The notes: generated by a model not told the origin, from the letters alone. Positions 1 to 6,505 are shown, numbered from the stretch's first letter. The stretch is DNA of 10,083 bases from Chloroflexota bacterium (GCA_027346765.1 DAIERN010000033.1:1-10083), one strand, 5' to 3'. Made by a program: numbers and translations.

Positions 1-1288
1 TGTTGGGCGTCGCTACCACCGGTCCCAGCGCATTTCTGAGCAGATAGTCGGGGATCGAACCGCTGGGCTTGCCGAGAGGTTCGCCCGTGGAAAGGTACAT
101 GGGGATCACCACGTTGCCGGCGCTCTTGATGTAGAAGATGTTCGTCCGCGGCGAGCCGCCGGTGCCCACGAGCTCGATGCCAGGTATGGCGTTTGAGCCG
201 TACTGTGCGGTGTTGACACGGCTGCCCGGCTGGGAATAGCCATCGATGGTGACACCGCCGGTGCGGTCCATCAGGTGCGGCAGGTAGCTTGTCAGGCTGA
301 TCCGCACCGGTGCACTGCCGTTGATGTTGAACTGGATCAGGTCGGGCCCGTTGCTCCAGTTGGTCTCGGTGATGGCTGCGCGGAGGGTGCACCGGCCGCG
401 TGAATCGGCACAGACGCCGTCACCCGGGTTGGCGTCGGCCGTGTCCGAAGTGCTGGTGACGACAAAGGTCGCCGAGTAGGCCAGCGCCGCTGCCGCAGGC
501 TTGGACACCGCGCTGTCGCGCTGGATGGATGCCCTGGCCAGGGTCTGTGCTGAAACGGTGGCGACACTGGGGTTGGGCGCGGCTGTTGCGTGCTGCGCGG
601 CGGCGACCGCCTGAACGTCGACGATGTCGATGCAGCCGTCACCGTTGGCGTCAGCCGCCGGGTCCAGCAGAGTGCCGCACACGGCGGAGTTGAGGTGCGC
701 CTCTTCCCAGGCGGCACGCGCCACGTCGAGGTCCTGGACCATGAGCGTCACGTGCCCGGTCATGGTGCGCGTCGCGCCACCCGCGCGGGCAGGCGTGGGA
801 CTTGGCCCTGCCGCAGGTGCGGCATAGGTCGAGCCGCTACCGCTCGACACGGTTGCACTGCCCGCGCGGCGGGCCAGGCTCAACCGGCGCCCGGCCTGGT
901 TCGCCGCGGCATCGATGACGACACGCACGCCGATGTTCCCGGCCACGAGCGGCACGACGATCAGGCGCAAAGTGGTCGCGCCATTGCTCGGCTTGAGCCC
1001 GTACGCGCCGAAGGCGATGCCACCCTGGATCGACTGTGGCGCGAAGGCGCTGCCATCGCCGGCCGGCGCAACGCCGATCGCTTCGAGGGCAGCGCCGTCG
1101 AAGAGCAGCCGCCCGTCAACCGCGCCAACCTTGGCGGGCAGGCGGACCTCGATCGCGGTGCTGAAGCCCGGCTGAGCCTGACTCGGCACCTCGACGCCCA
1201 GCTGGCTCGAGCGCGCCTGGACCGAGGGCACACCGATGATGACGAGGAATGCCAGCAGCGGGCCGACGATCAAGCGGGGGCGGGCCAT
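1..1288 (-). CDS. Secreted modular protein: cohesin-like, dockerin-like and CSLREA/beta-helix regions (partial, C-terminus off the left edge)
   Basis: The frame is open from ATG at 1288 to the window edge, giving 429 residues without a stop. The start is supported by a strong AGAGGT ribosome site 7 nt upstream. Residues 1-25 are a signal peptide (MARPR, then a hydrophobic stretch, then PSVQA|R). Residues 27-140 are beta-rich and resemble a cohesin-like or bacterial surface beta-sandwich. A Pro/Ser/Gly linker (145-172) follows. Residues 178-232 look like a dockerin type I pair: a degenerate first half (LMVQDLDVARAAW) and a clear calcium loop DANGDGCIDIVD at 213-224. Residues 275-310 carry a CSLREA-type motif (DGVC...RCTLRAAITETN) that normally opens a right-handed beta-helix; TIDGYSQPG at 347-355 fits this pectin-lyase-like fold. 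Likely role is an exported surface or matrix protein; its ligand is unknown. It stands alone as a minus-strand unit behind its own promoter region. Confidence 0.85.
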   Translation of the reverse strand, partial: MARPRLIVGPLLAFLVIIGVPSVQARSSQLGVEVPSQAQPGFSTAIEVRLPAKVGAVDGRLLFDGAALEAIGVAPAGDGSAFAPQSIQGGIAFGAYGLKPSNGATTLRLIVVPLVAGNIGVRVVIDAAANQAGRRLSLARRAGSATVSSGSGSTYAAPAAGPSPTPARAGGATRTMTGHVTLMVQDLDVARAAWEEAHLNSAVCGTLLDPAADANGDGCIDIVDVQAVAAAQHATAAPNPSVATVSAQTLARASIQRDSAVSKPAAAALAYSATFVVTSTSDTADANPGDGVCADSRGRCTLRAAITETNWSNGPDLIQFNINGSAPVRISLTSYLPHLMDRTGGVTIDGYSQPGSRVNTAQYGSNAIPGIELVGTGGSPRTNIFYIKSAGNVVIPMYLSTGEPLGKPSGSIPDYLLRNALGPVVATPN

Positions 1289-1295
1289 GTACTCA

Positions 1296-1301
1296 ACCTC
1301 T
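1296..1301 (-). promoter_or_regulatory. Ribosome binding site of the secreted protein
   Basis: The minus strand reads AGAGGT, 7 nt before the ATG at 1288. This is a near-perfect match to the anti-Shine-Dalgarno sequence and fixes the start codon. Confidence 0.8.
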
Positions 1302-1372
1302 AATCTCGAGCCGTTCGGGTGGGCATTGCGGCATCGCAGCGCCGTCCGCGGTGCCGCGGTTCGCCCTTGTTG

Positions 1373-1400
1373 ATACTGGCCGGACTAGTACGAAAGTCAA
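1373..1400 (-). promoter_or_regulatory. Candidate sigma-70 promoter for the secreted protein
   Basis: On the minus strand TTGACT (1400-1395) is followed after 16 nt by CAGTAT (1378-1373). Transcription would start near 1366, about 78 nt before the start codon. The GTACTAG half-site (1391-1385) falls inside the spacer, so a bound protein could block polymerase. The -10 box is only a fair match. Confidence 0.4.
1385..1391. promoter_or_regulatory. CTAGTAC half-site, copy A
   Basis: CTAGTAC recurs in all three operon-preceding intergenic regions (also 3533-3539 and 6535-6541), and I found it in no coding region of the window. Here it sits between the -35 and -10 boxes proposed for the minus-strand gene. 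Confidence 0.4.
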
Positions 1401-1410
1401 GGTCCGAGGC

Positions 1411-1424
1411 AGTACTCCGGTACC
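1411..1424. promoter_or_regulatory. Shared operator candidate, copy A (GTAC-N4-GTAC)
   Basis: The sequence is AGTACTCCGGTACC; the two GTAC cores lie at 1412-1415 and 1420-1423, 8 bp apart start to start. On the minus strand it reads GGTACCGGAGTACT, close to copy C (GGTACCTGGGTACT). A third GTAC core sits 24 bp away within CTAGTAC at 1385-1391. It lies upstream of the secreted-protein promoter. The function as an operator is inferred from recurrence in this window. Confidence 0.5.
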
Positions 1425-1450
1425 GATTGTGTTGACCGCACGCACGGGCG

Positions 1451-2482
1451 TCAGTCGGGCGAGGGTGCCCGTTGCGCCGGATACACGCCAAAGATGGCCG
1501 ACATGCCGTACGGCTCGACGTTGAACTGGCCAAGCGAAACGCCGGTGCGGATGTCGTAGCAGCCGACGTGCGTTCCAAAGTCACGTTTCAGGCCCTGCAG
1601 CACCCAGCCCAGGTTCTCCCGGAACTTCGTCGGCCGGATGCGCGAGAACCCGACCCACAGGTAAGGCGGGTCGACGTACAGCCCGCGCGCCCAGCCAAGG
1701 AGCATGTCCGACGGGTGCGCGCGGGTAAGGTCGATCGTCTCGACGATGCGCAGGCTGGCCGTGTCGGCGATGGCCACCTTGCCGTCGACCGTCGTGAAGT
1801 ACACCTTCGAGGCGTGCACCACGCCGTCGTGGACGCGCTCCAGGCCGATGTCGATGCGCCGCGTGGGGTCCAGCAGCGAGATCGCGTCGCGCTGTTCGAA
1901 GCGCGTCGCCCACGGTTCGTCGCCCAGGTAGAAGACCTGGTTGGGGTGGGCCAGGTGGGGCTTGGTCGTGCGCACCATGCGGTAGTCGATGTCGGGCGAG
2001 AAGCGCTTCCACGGGTCCTCGCCCAGGGCATTCCAGATGCGCACGACGTCGCCGCCCAGGGTGATCTCGACGACCATGTCCAGGCCGGTGTTGGCCACGA
2101 GCAGGTTGCCCGAAGGGGTGGGTCTGACGTGGTGCAGGTCATTGAACATGGGCAGCGACACACGCGCGACGAGCTCGAAGCCCGGCGTTCGGTAGACCAA
2201 CACCTCGGTCTGGGTGCACAGGTAGAGACGGTCGCCGTCGAGGGTGCCCGACTTGAACAGGATGCGCGGCGAATCAGGCGGGCAGGCGTCGGGCGGGGTG
2301 ACGTACTCGACGCGCCCGACCGCCGTGCCGGCAGCTGTGTCGAGCTCGATGATGACCCCCTTCTGGTACTCATACCAGTCCTGACCAACGGCGCTCAATG
2401 GCCGCAGCGAGCGCTGCTGGCCACCGGCGACGTACAGCCGTCGCGCCGGCACCTTCTCATTGGCAGCTGATCGACCGCTCAC
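1451..2482 (-). CDS. Beta-propeller protein of unknown function
   Basis: The 343-residue protein starts with GTG at 2482, inside the stop of the gene before it (4 bp overlap, GTGA), so translation is probably coupled. It has no signal peptide or membrane segment. Repeated short beta units are visible, such as VIIELDTAAGTAVGRVEYV (43-61), NLLVANTGLDMVVEI (126-140), KVAIADTASLRIVETIDL (235-252) and CYDIRTGVSLGQF (308-320); these look like WD40/NHL/arylsulfotransferase-type propeller blades. Conserved-looking polar residues cluster in LHH (116-118), HLAHPNQV (176-183) and HDGVVH (218-223), which could line a central metal or substrate pocket. I do not recognise the exact family. Pairing with a membrane lectin-like protein and divergence from sugar operons point to a glycan-related role, but this is inference. 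A purely structural or scaffolding propeller is possible. Confidence 0.75.
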   Translation of the reverse strand: MSGRSAANEKVPARRLYVAGGQQRSLRPLSAVGQDWYEYQKGVIIELDTAAGTAVGRVEYVTPPDACPPDSPRILFKSGTLDGDRLYLCTQTEVLVYRTPGFELVARVSLPMFNDLHHVRPTPSGNLLVANTGLDMVVEITLGGDVVRIWNALGEDPWKRFSPDIDYRMVRTTKPHLAHPNQVFYLGDEPWATRFEQRDAISLLDPTRRIDIGLERVHDGVVHASKVYFTTVDGKVAIADTASLRIVETIDLTRAHPSDMLLGWARGLYVDPPYLWVGFSRIRPTKFRENLGWVLQGLKRDFGTHVGCYDIRTGVSLGQFNVEPYGMSAIFGVYPAQRAPSPD

Positions 2483-3453
2483 GGGCGGACACCACTCAGG
2501 TGCCAGACGCTGATCTGGTCGAAGGCCAGCGCGACCTGAGTGTCCGTGGCTGATTCGAGCCGCCAGCCCACGCCGGCGCTGCCCGTGCCCTGGAGCGCAC
2601 CGGTCCAGTCAATGACGCTCAGCTGCCAGCTTGCGGGCTCGGCATCGCCGACTGCCCACACGCGCAGGCGCAGGGTCGTCGGATCACTGCCCACGGCCTC
2701 GACGCGTAGCCGCATCGCCGGCGGCGCGACGCTGGGCGTGATCGGGACGACCACGCCACTGCCAATCCGCCTGGACTGGCCATCGACCAGGCCGTCGACC
2801 GTCGCCTCAACTTCGCCCGCGGCGTCGAGATGGAGGCCCAGCCGGTAGGCCGACCGATCGTCCGTCGCCCGGAGCAGCGCGTACACGACCAGCTGCCCAT
2901 TTGCCGGGATGCTGTCGACCGACATGGCCAGCTCCAGCGCGACATCGTCCACGGCCACCGCCGGCAGGAACACGGCGCCCGCGTCCGCCGGGCGCAGGCG
3001 CACGAAAGCCAGGCCCTCCTCGACCGACAGGACGCCGGTGCCCGACGCCGCGTACTGCCCGCCCACGTCGGCACTGCCCCAATCCTCGAACTGCGTGCGC
3101 GCAAAGTCGTCGGTCGCCACGAGCGCCTGGGGCAGGTTTGGCTCGGCCGTTCGCCCGGCGTCGGTGGCCGTGGCCTCGCTCGATGGCGTCGCTGCCGGCG
3201 GGTACGAGGCCGCCTGGCCGGCGACCTGGCTCAGGGTGAGCGGGTCGAGCCACAGCGGCAGCAGCACAACGACCAGCACCAGGCTGCCCAGCAGAATGGC
3301 GCCGTCGGACCACGGCAGGGCGCGTCGGCGCTGGGCCAGCGCACGCCGGATCGCGCCGCCCGAAGCGGGCTGGTCAGGCGCACTCGGTACAGCTACGTCG
3401 ACGGACTGGGCGGTCTCCACCTGCGCCGAATCGGGCGCTTGATCGGAATCCAC
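2479..3453 (-). CDS. Single-pass membrane protein with an extracytoplasmic concanavalin-like (LamG-type) domain
   Basis: The 324-residue protein has four parts. Residues 1-50 are a disordered acidic/Pro-rich tail ending in a basic patch (RRALAQRRRALPW). Residues 52-70 are one hydrophobic helix (AILLGSLVLVVVLLPLWL). A Ser/Thr/Ala-rich linker (80-112) leads to a beta-sandwich at about 113-320. The domain opens with DDFARTQFEDWGSADVGGQY (115-134), typical of LamG/concanavalin-like domains in secreted high-GC bacterial proteins. The positive-inside rule places the C-terminal domain outside. It probably binds or senses a surface glycan; no catalytic residues are evident. It is first in a two-gene unit, its stop overlapping the propeller start. 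The GTG at 3453 lacks a good ribosome site, while an in-frame CTG at 3495 has AGAGGT 6 nt upstream; that start would add 14 residues to the cytosolic tail. Confidence 0.8.
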   Translation of the reverse strand: MDSDQAPDSAQVETAQSVDVAVPSAPDQPASGGAIRRALAQRRRALPWSDGAILLGSLVLVVVLLPLWLDPLTLSQVAGQAASYPPAATPSSEATATDAGRTAEPNLPQALVATDDFARTQFEDWGSADVGGQYAASGTGVLSVEEGLAFVRLRPADAGAVFLPAVAVDDVALELAMSVDSIPANGQLVVYALLRATDDRSAYRLGLHLDAAGEVEATVDGLVDGQSRRIGSGVVVPITPSVAPPAMRLRVEAVGSDPTTLRLRVWAVGDAEPASWQLSVIDWTGALQGTGSAGVGWRLESATDTQVALAFDQISVWHLSGVRP

Positions 3454-3501
3454 GTCGTCCGAGGGAGCAGGCGATGGGTCAGTCGGGAGGGACAGCGGAA
3501 T

Positions 3502-3507
3502 ACCTCT
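3502..3507 (-). promoter_or_regulatory. Strong ribosome binding site before an in-frame CTG
   Basis: The minus strand reads AGAGGT, identical to the site before the secreted protein, with 6 nt to CTG at 3495-3493. That CTG is in frame with the membrane lectin-like gene and no stop intervenes. The next in-frame stop upstream is at 3573-3571. The site may therefore set the true start. Confidence 0.45.
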
Positions 3508-3532
3508 GGTGGAGCGGTGACGGTCGCCGATG

Positions 3533-3540
3533 CTAGTACC
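3533..3540. promoter_or_regulatory. CTAGTACC half-site, copy B
   Basis: CTAGTACC (GGTACTAG on the minus strand) lies about 26 bp upstream of the AGAGGT site, on the minus-gene side of the divergent region. It is identical to the half-site at 6535-6542. Confidence 0.4.
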
Positions 3541-3584
3541 TTCGGGGCCCCGGAGGGGCTCACCGACCCGTCATCGTCGCCACC

Positions 3585-3590
3585 TGTCAA
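3585..3590 (-). promoter_or_regulatory. Possible -35 box for the lectin/propeller unit
   Basis: The minus strand has a perfect TTGACA here, in the divergent intergenic region. No convincing -10 box follows at 16-18 nt (GTCGGT is the best at 17), so the promoter is weakly supported. Confidence 0.25.
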
Positions 3591-3603
3591 CATGTTCGGG
3601 CAT

Positions 3604-3619
3604 TAGTACGCCGGTACTA
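3604..3619. promoter_or_regulatory. Shared operator candidate, copy B (perfect inverted repeat)
   Basis: TAGTAC-GCCG-GTACTA is a perfect 6 bp inverted repeat with a 4 bp spacer, in the divergent region between the lectin/propeller unit and the heptose operon. It is the most symmetrical of the three GTAC-N4-GTAC elements. It lies 12 bp upstream of the -35 box proposed for the plus-strand operon, a position that suits either an activator or a divergent repressor. Confidence 0.55.
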
Positions 3620-3631
3620 CCCTAACCGTCC

Positions 3632-3661
3632 TTGACGCGGTCACCGGGCCGGTTCTAGCCT
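3632..3661 (+). promoter_or_regulatory. Candidate sigma-70 promoter of the heptose/GT4 operon
   Basis: TTGACG (3632-3637), an 18 nt spacer and TAGCCT (3656-3661) place a transcription start near 3668, about 26 nt before the kinase ATG. GGTTCTAG (3651-3658) overlaps the -10 box and resembles the GGTACTAG that overlaps the -10 box of the epimerase promoter. Confidence 0.45.
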
Positions 3662-3693
3662 CGGCCGCCCGTGCACATTGCTGTTTCCGACTC

Positions 3694-4728
3694 ATGACGG
3701 TGCTCGTTCGTGCCAAGGCCCCGCTGCGCATCAGCTTCGCCGGTGGCGGTACCGATGTAGCGCCCTTTCCCGAGCGCGAGGGCGGCTGCGTGCTGAGCTC
3801 GACTATCAACCGCTATGCGTGGGGCACGCTGCGGCCGCGGACCGACGGCAAGATCTGCATCGACTCGCTGGACCTGGGCGTGTCGCTGACCTACAGCTCG
3901 CGTTCGAGCCTGAACTATGACGGCCAGCTTGACCTGGCCAAGGCGGCCATTCATCGCCTGGGCGGCGACCAGGACGGCGGCTATGACTTCTTCCTCCATA
4001 GCGATGCCCCGCCGGGCTCAGGCCTGGGGTCGTCTTCAGCCATGATGGTCGTCCTGGTCGGCCTGCTCAAGGAGTTCCACCACCTGCCATTGACCGACTA
4101 CGAGACGGCCGAGCTGGCGTACAGCATTGAGCGCTCCGACCTGGGCATTCCGGGCGGTATGCAGGACCAATACGCAGCTGCCTTCGGCGGCTTCAACTTC
4201 ATCGAGTTCCTGGCCGACCGGGTGGTCGTCAACTCGCTCAAGCTGAGCCCCGACATCCAGAACGAGCTCGAGTACAACTTGCTGCTGTGCCACACCGGCA
4301 AGGTGCGCACCTCGGAGCACATCATCGATGACCAGGTGCGCCGCTACGAGGGCGACGACCCGGACACGACTAATGCCCTCAAGGAGATCAAGGCGCTGAC
4401 GAGCGAGATGAAGAATGCCCTGCTCCGCCGACAGCTCGACGAGTTCGGGCGATTGCTGGATCTCGAGTGGCATCACAAGCGGCGCATGTCGCCGCGCATC
4501 TCCAACCGCGATCTCGACGATCTGTACGACGTCGCCCGCCAGGCTGGCGCGCTGGGCGGCAAGATCACCGGTGCCGGCGGCGGCGGATACATGCTCCTGT
4601 ACTGCCCGTACGAGCGGAAGCATCTGATCGCCGAACGCCTGCAGTCGCTGGGCTGCGACATCAAGGATTTCGCGCTCGAGCCGCTCGGGCTCCAGACCTG
4701 GCGGGTCAACGGTAATGGTGGCCGCTGA
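3694..4728 (+). CDS. hddA: GHMP kinase, D-glycero-alpha-D-manno-heptose 7-phosphate kinase type
   Basis: The predicted cytosolic enzyme (344 residues, normal for the family) phosphorylates heptose 7-phosphate at C1 to give the 1,7-bisphosphate. All GHMP motifs are visible: the N-terminal substrate motif APLRISFAGGGTD (9-21), the ATP loop DAPPGSGLGSSSA (104-116), a likely catalytic Asp158 in GMQDQY, and the C-terminal KITGAGGGGYM (290-300). The AGGGTDVAPFPEREGGCVLSS region is of the HddA type rather than galactokinase or mevalonate kinase. The HddA assignment is strengthened by the next gene, a GmhB-type phosphatase that acts on its product. The ATG at 3694 follows a candidate promoter with a short leader and no clear Shine-Dalgarno. 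It could instead act on another sugar phosphate (fucose- or mannose-type), since GHMP specificity is hard to read from motifs. Confidence 0.85.
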   Translation: MTVLVRAKAPLRISFAGGGTDVAPFPEREGGCVLSSTINRYAWGTLRPRTDGKICIDSLDLGVSLTYSSRSSLNYDGQLDLAKAAIHRLGGDQDGGYDFFLHSDAPPGSGLGSSSAMMVVLVGLLKEFHHLPLTDYETAELAYSIERSDLGIPGGMQDQYAAAFGGFNFIEFLADRVVVNSLKLSPDIQNELEYNLLLCHTGKVRTSEHIIDDQVRRYEGDDPDTTNALKEIKALTSEMKNALLRRQLDEFGRLLDLEWHHKRRMSPRISNRDLDDLYDVARQAGALGGKITGAGGGGYMLLYCPYERKHLIAERLQSLGCDIKDFALEPLGLQTWRVNGNGGR

Positions 4729-5308
4729 GCGGGCGGCGGCGCCAATCGTCTTCCTCGATCGAGACGGCGTCGTCAACCGGCGGGCAGCAGCTGGCGGCTA
4801 CATCACCGCCTGGGCCGAGTTCGAGTTCCTGCCCGGCGTCATTGAGGCCCTGGGCGAACTGTGCCGGCGCGGCGCCGTGCCGATCATCGTGACCAATCAG
4901 CGCGGCATCGCGCGCGGCCTGGTGTCAGACGCGGCCGTGGCTGACATCCACCGCCACATGACCCAGGTCCTCGCGCAGAATGGCGTCCAGCTGGGCGGCA
5001 TCTACGTTTGTCCGCACGAGGCGGGTACGTGCGATTGCCGCAAGCCCGACGTGGGTTTGTTCAGGAGCGCCCAGCGCGACCGGCCGTCCATTTCCTTTGC
5101 CGAGTCCGACATGGTGGGCGACAGCCTGGCCGACCTCATGGCGGGTCAGCGCCTTCAGATGCGCGTCTGGCTGGTGGGCGAGCCCGCTGAGCGCCGTCGC
5201 GTTGAGGAGCAGGCCGCCCAGGAAGGCATAACGCTGAGCGGCAGCGCTGACAGCCTGCTCGACCTCGTTCGCGCCGGCAACCTGGCCGCGGCGCCGGCGG
5301 CCCGATGA
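4715..5308 (+). CDS. gmhB: HAD-family phosphatase, D-glycero-D-manno-heptose 1,7-bisphosphate 7-phosphatase type
   Basis: This 197-residue cytosolic enzyme should remove the C7 phosphate from the kinase product, giving heptose 1-phosphate. HAD motifs are intact: FLDRDGVVN with nucleophile Asp15 and acid/base Asp17, Thr60 in TNQRGIARG, Lys110 in CRKP, and Asp136 in DMVGDS. The GmhB zinc site is present as Cys99, His101, Cys106 and Cys108 (VCPHEAGTCDC), which separates it from ordinary HAD phosphatases; the related histidinol-phosphatase shares this site, but no histidine genes are near. The ATG lies 14 bp inside the kinase gene, and the stop overlaps the next start (ATGA), so the three genes are probably one coupled operon. 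The last 25 residues are Ala-rich and look disordered. Anomer preference (alpha or beta) cannot be read from the sequence. Confidence 0.87.
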   Translation: MVAAERAAAPIVFLDRDGVVNRRAAAGGYITAWAEFEFLPGVIEALGELCRRGAVPIIVTNQRGIARGLVSDAAVADIHRHMTQVLAQNGVQLGGIYVCPHEAGTCDCRKPDVGLFRSAQRDRPSISFAESDMVGDSLADLMAGQRLQMRVWLVGEPAERRRVEEQAAQEGITLSGSADSLLDLVRAGNLAAAPAAR

Positions 5309-6480
5309 CGACCAGCAAGACGCCGCGGCGGATCTTCGTGATTGGTTCGGGCACGCGCTTCCTGAGCGGGATCAGCGTCTACACCGTCCGCCTGGCCAAC
5401 ATCCTCGCCCAGCGCGAGCGCGTTTCGATGATCACCATGCGCCGCCTGCTGCCGGCGCGTCTCTACCCGGGCCGCGAACGCGTGGGTGCCCAGCTGACCG
5501 CGCTCGCGCCCGAGCCGGGCGTCAAAAGCTTTGACGGCGTCGACTGGTTCTGGCTGCCGAGCATCTTCGGTGCCGCGTGGTTCATTCTCCGCGAGCGACC
5601 GCAGATCGCGATCTTCCAGTGGTGGACCGGCACGGTGCTGCACTCGTACATCGTGCTGGCGCTGCTCACCAAGCTCGTCCGCGGGCGAGTGGTGATCGAG
5701 TTTCACGAGGTGCTCGACACCGGCGAGCTGAAGATCCCGCTGGCGAATGCCTACGTGAAGGCAGTCGCGCCAATCCTGATGCACATGGCTGATGGCTTCG
5801 CGGTGCACTCCGACTTCGATCGCCAGCTCGTCGGCACCACCTGGTCGGCCACGCGCCGGCGCCCGCTACAGGTCCTGCCCCATGGTCCGCACGACCACTA
5901 CGCCGAGCCGCGCGAGAGCAGTGTCGTCGCGCGCGAGGCGCCGGAAGGCGTCTGCAGCATCCTGTTCTTCGGGGTCATCCGGCCCTTCAAGGGGCTCGAG
6001 CACCTGGTCGAAGCGTTCGAGGCCATCCCAGAGTCGGAGATCGCGGGCTACTGGCTGACCGTGGTGGGCGAGACATGGGAAGGCTGGACGCTGCCCGCGG
6101 AGCGGATCGCCGCCAGCCCGCGGCGCGACCGCATCACCTTCGTCAACCGTTACGTCAGCGACGCCGAGCTGCGCGCGCATCTCGAGGGCGCCGACGCGGT
6201 CGCCCTGCCCTACCTGCGCTCATCGCTCAGCGGCCCGCTCCACGTCGCAATGGGCTACGGCTTGCCGATCATCATGAGCAACGTCGGCGGCAACGTCGAA
6301 GCGTCCGCGGGCTACGAGGGCATCGTGCTGGTGCCGCCGGCCGATCCCCAGGGGCTCGCCGACGCGATCCGCCGCTTGCCCGCCATGGCCGGCAAACGCT
6401 ATCCCCATCCGCACTCATGGGCCGACACGGCCAATGCGTACGAGGAGCTTTTCACCCGGCTGGATGCGCGCGCGAAGTAG
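5305..6480 (+). CDS. GT4-type (GT-B fold) glycosyltransferase
   Basis: The 391-residue cytosolic or membrane-associated enzyme probably transfers a sugar from a nucleotide donor to a glycan or lipid carrier. The N-terminal Rossmann half starts with RRIFVIGSGTRFLSGISVYT (8-27), the usual glycine-rich acceptor-side loop. FHEVLDTGE (133-141) and LPHGPHDHY (191-199) mark the interdomain region, and FFGVIRPFKGLEHLVEAF (221-238) opens the C-terminal donor domain. The canonical EX7E donor motif is altered: the aligned segment RSSLSGPLHVAMGYGLP (305-321) has Ser and Val where the two Glu normally stand, as in some GT4 subfamilies. The ATG overlaps the phosphatase stop by 4 bp. The context suggests the heptose as donor sugar, but that is inference. 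The gene is the last of its operon, followed by a hairpin. Confidence 0.82.
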   Translation: MTTSKTPRRIFVIGSGTRFLSGISVYTVRLANILAQRERVSMITMRRLLPARLYPGRERVGAQLTALAPEPGVKSFDGVDWFWLPSIFGAAWFILRERPQIAIFQWWTGTVLHSYIVLALLTKLVRGRVVIEFHEVLDTGELKIPLANAYVKAVAPILMHMADGFAVHSDFDRQLVGTTWSATRRRPLQVLPHGPHDHYAEPRESSVVAREAPEGVCSILFFGVIRPFKGLEHLVEAFEAIPESEIAGYWLTVVGETWEGWTLPAERIAASPRRDRITFVNRYVSDAELRAHLEGADAVALPYLRSSLSGPLHVAMGYGLPIIMSNVGGNVEASAGYEGIVLVPPADPQGLADAIRRLPAMAGKRYPHPHSWADTANAYEELFTRLDARAK

Positions 6481-6483
6481 CTG

Positions 6484-6505
6484 ATCGCCGCCCGGTGGCG
6501 GCGGT
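6484..6505 (+). terminator. GC-rich hairpin after the GT4 gene
   Basis: CGCCGCC (6486-6492), the loop CGGT and GGCGGCG (6497-6503) form a perfect 7 bp stem, extended by T-G and A-T pairs. It begins 3 nt after the stop codon. No T-run follows, so it may be a weak terminator or an mRNA-stabilising end rather than a classic intrinsic terminator. Confidence 0.45.

Noticed and set aside
590..1303. Long plus-strand open frame opposite the secreted protein
   Set aside because: Its translation is Arg/Gly/Asp-rich without any fold-like pattern, while the opposite strand encodes a signal peptide, a calcium loop and a CSLREA motif with a strong ribosome site. It is a high-GC shadow frame.
1472..2470. 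332-codon plus-strand open frame opposite the propeller gene
   Set aside because: It is antisense to a gene with clear beta-propeller repeats and is low in complexity (Val/Asp/Arg/His). It has no ribosome site.
3543..3561. GGGGCCCC palindrome and a small GCCCC-GGA-GGGGC hairpin
   Set aside because: It lies in a leader/promoter region with no T-run and does not follow a gene end. It is probably a chance GC-rich structure.
3393..3593. 66-codon minus-strand frame starting at ATG 3593
   Set aside because: It overlaps the lectin-like gene out of frame, has no ribosome site, and crosses the operator and leader region.
3587..3598. AACATGTT palindrome resembling a LexA-type site
   Set aside because: The known Gram-positive LexA consensus CGAAC-N4-GTTCG is not met on the right arm, and no SOS gene is nearby.
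2830..3606. Plus-strand open frame opposite the membrane lectin-like gene
   Set aside because: It is antisense to a protein with a clear membrane helix and WGSAD motif, and its product is Arg/Gln-rich with no recognisable domain.
4599..4611. Two GTAC cores close together in the kinase gene
   Set aside because: The spacing is 5 bp rather than 4, the flanks lack CTAG/AGTACT features, and the sequence encodes a conserved part of the kinase.
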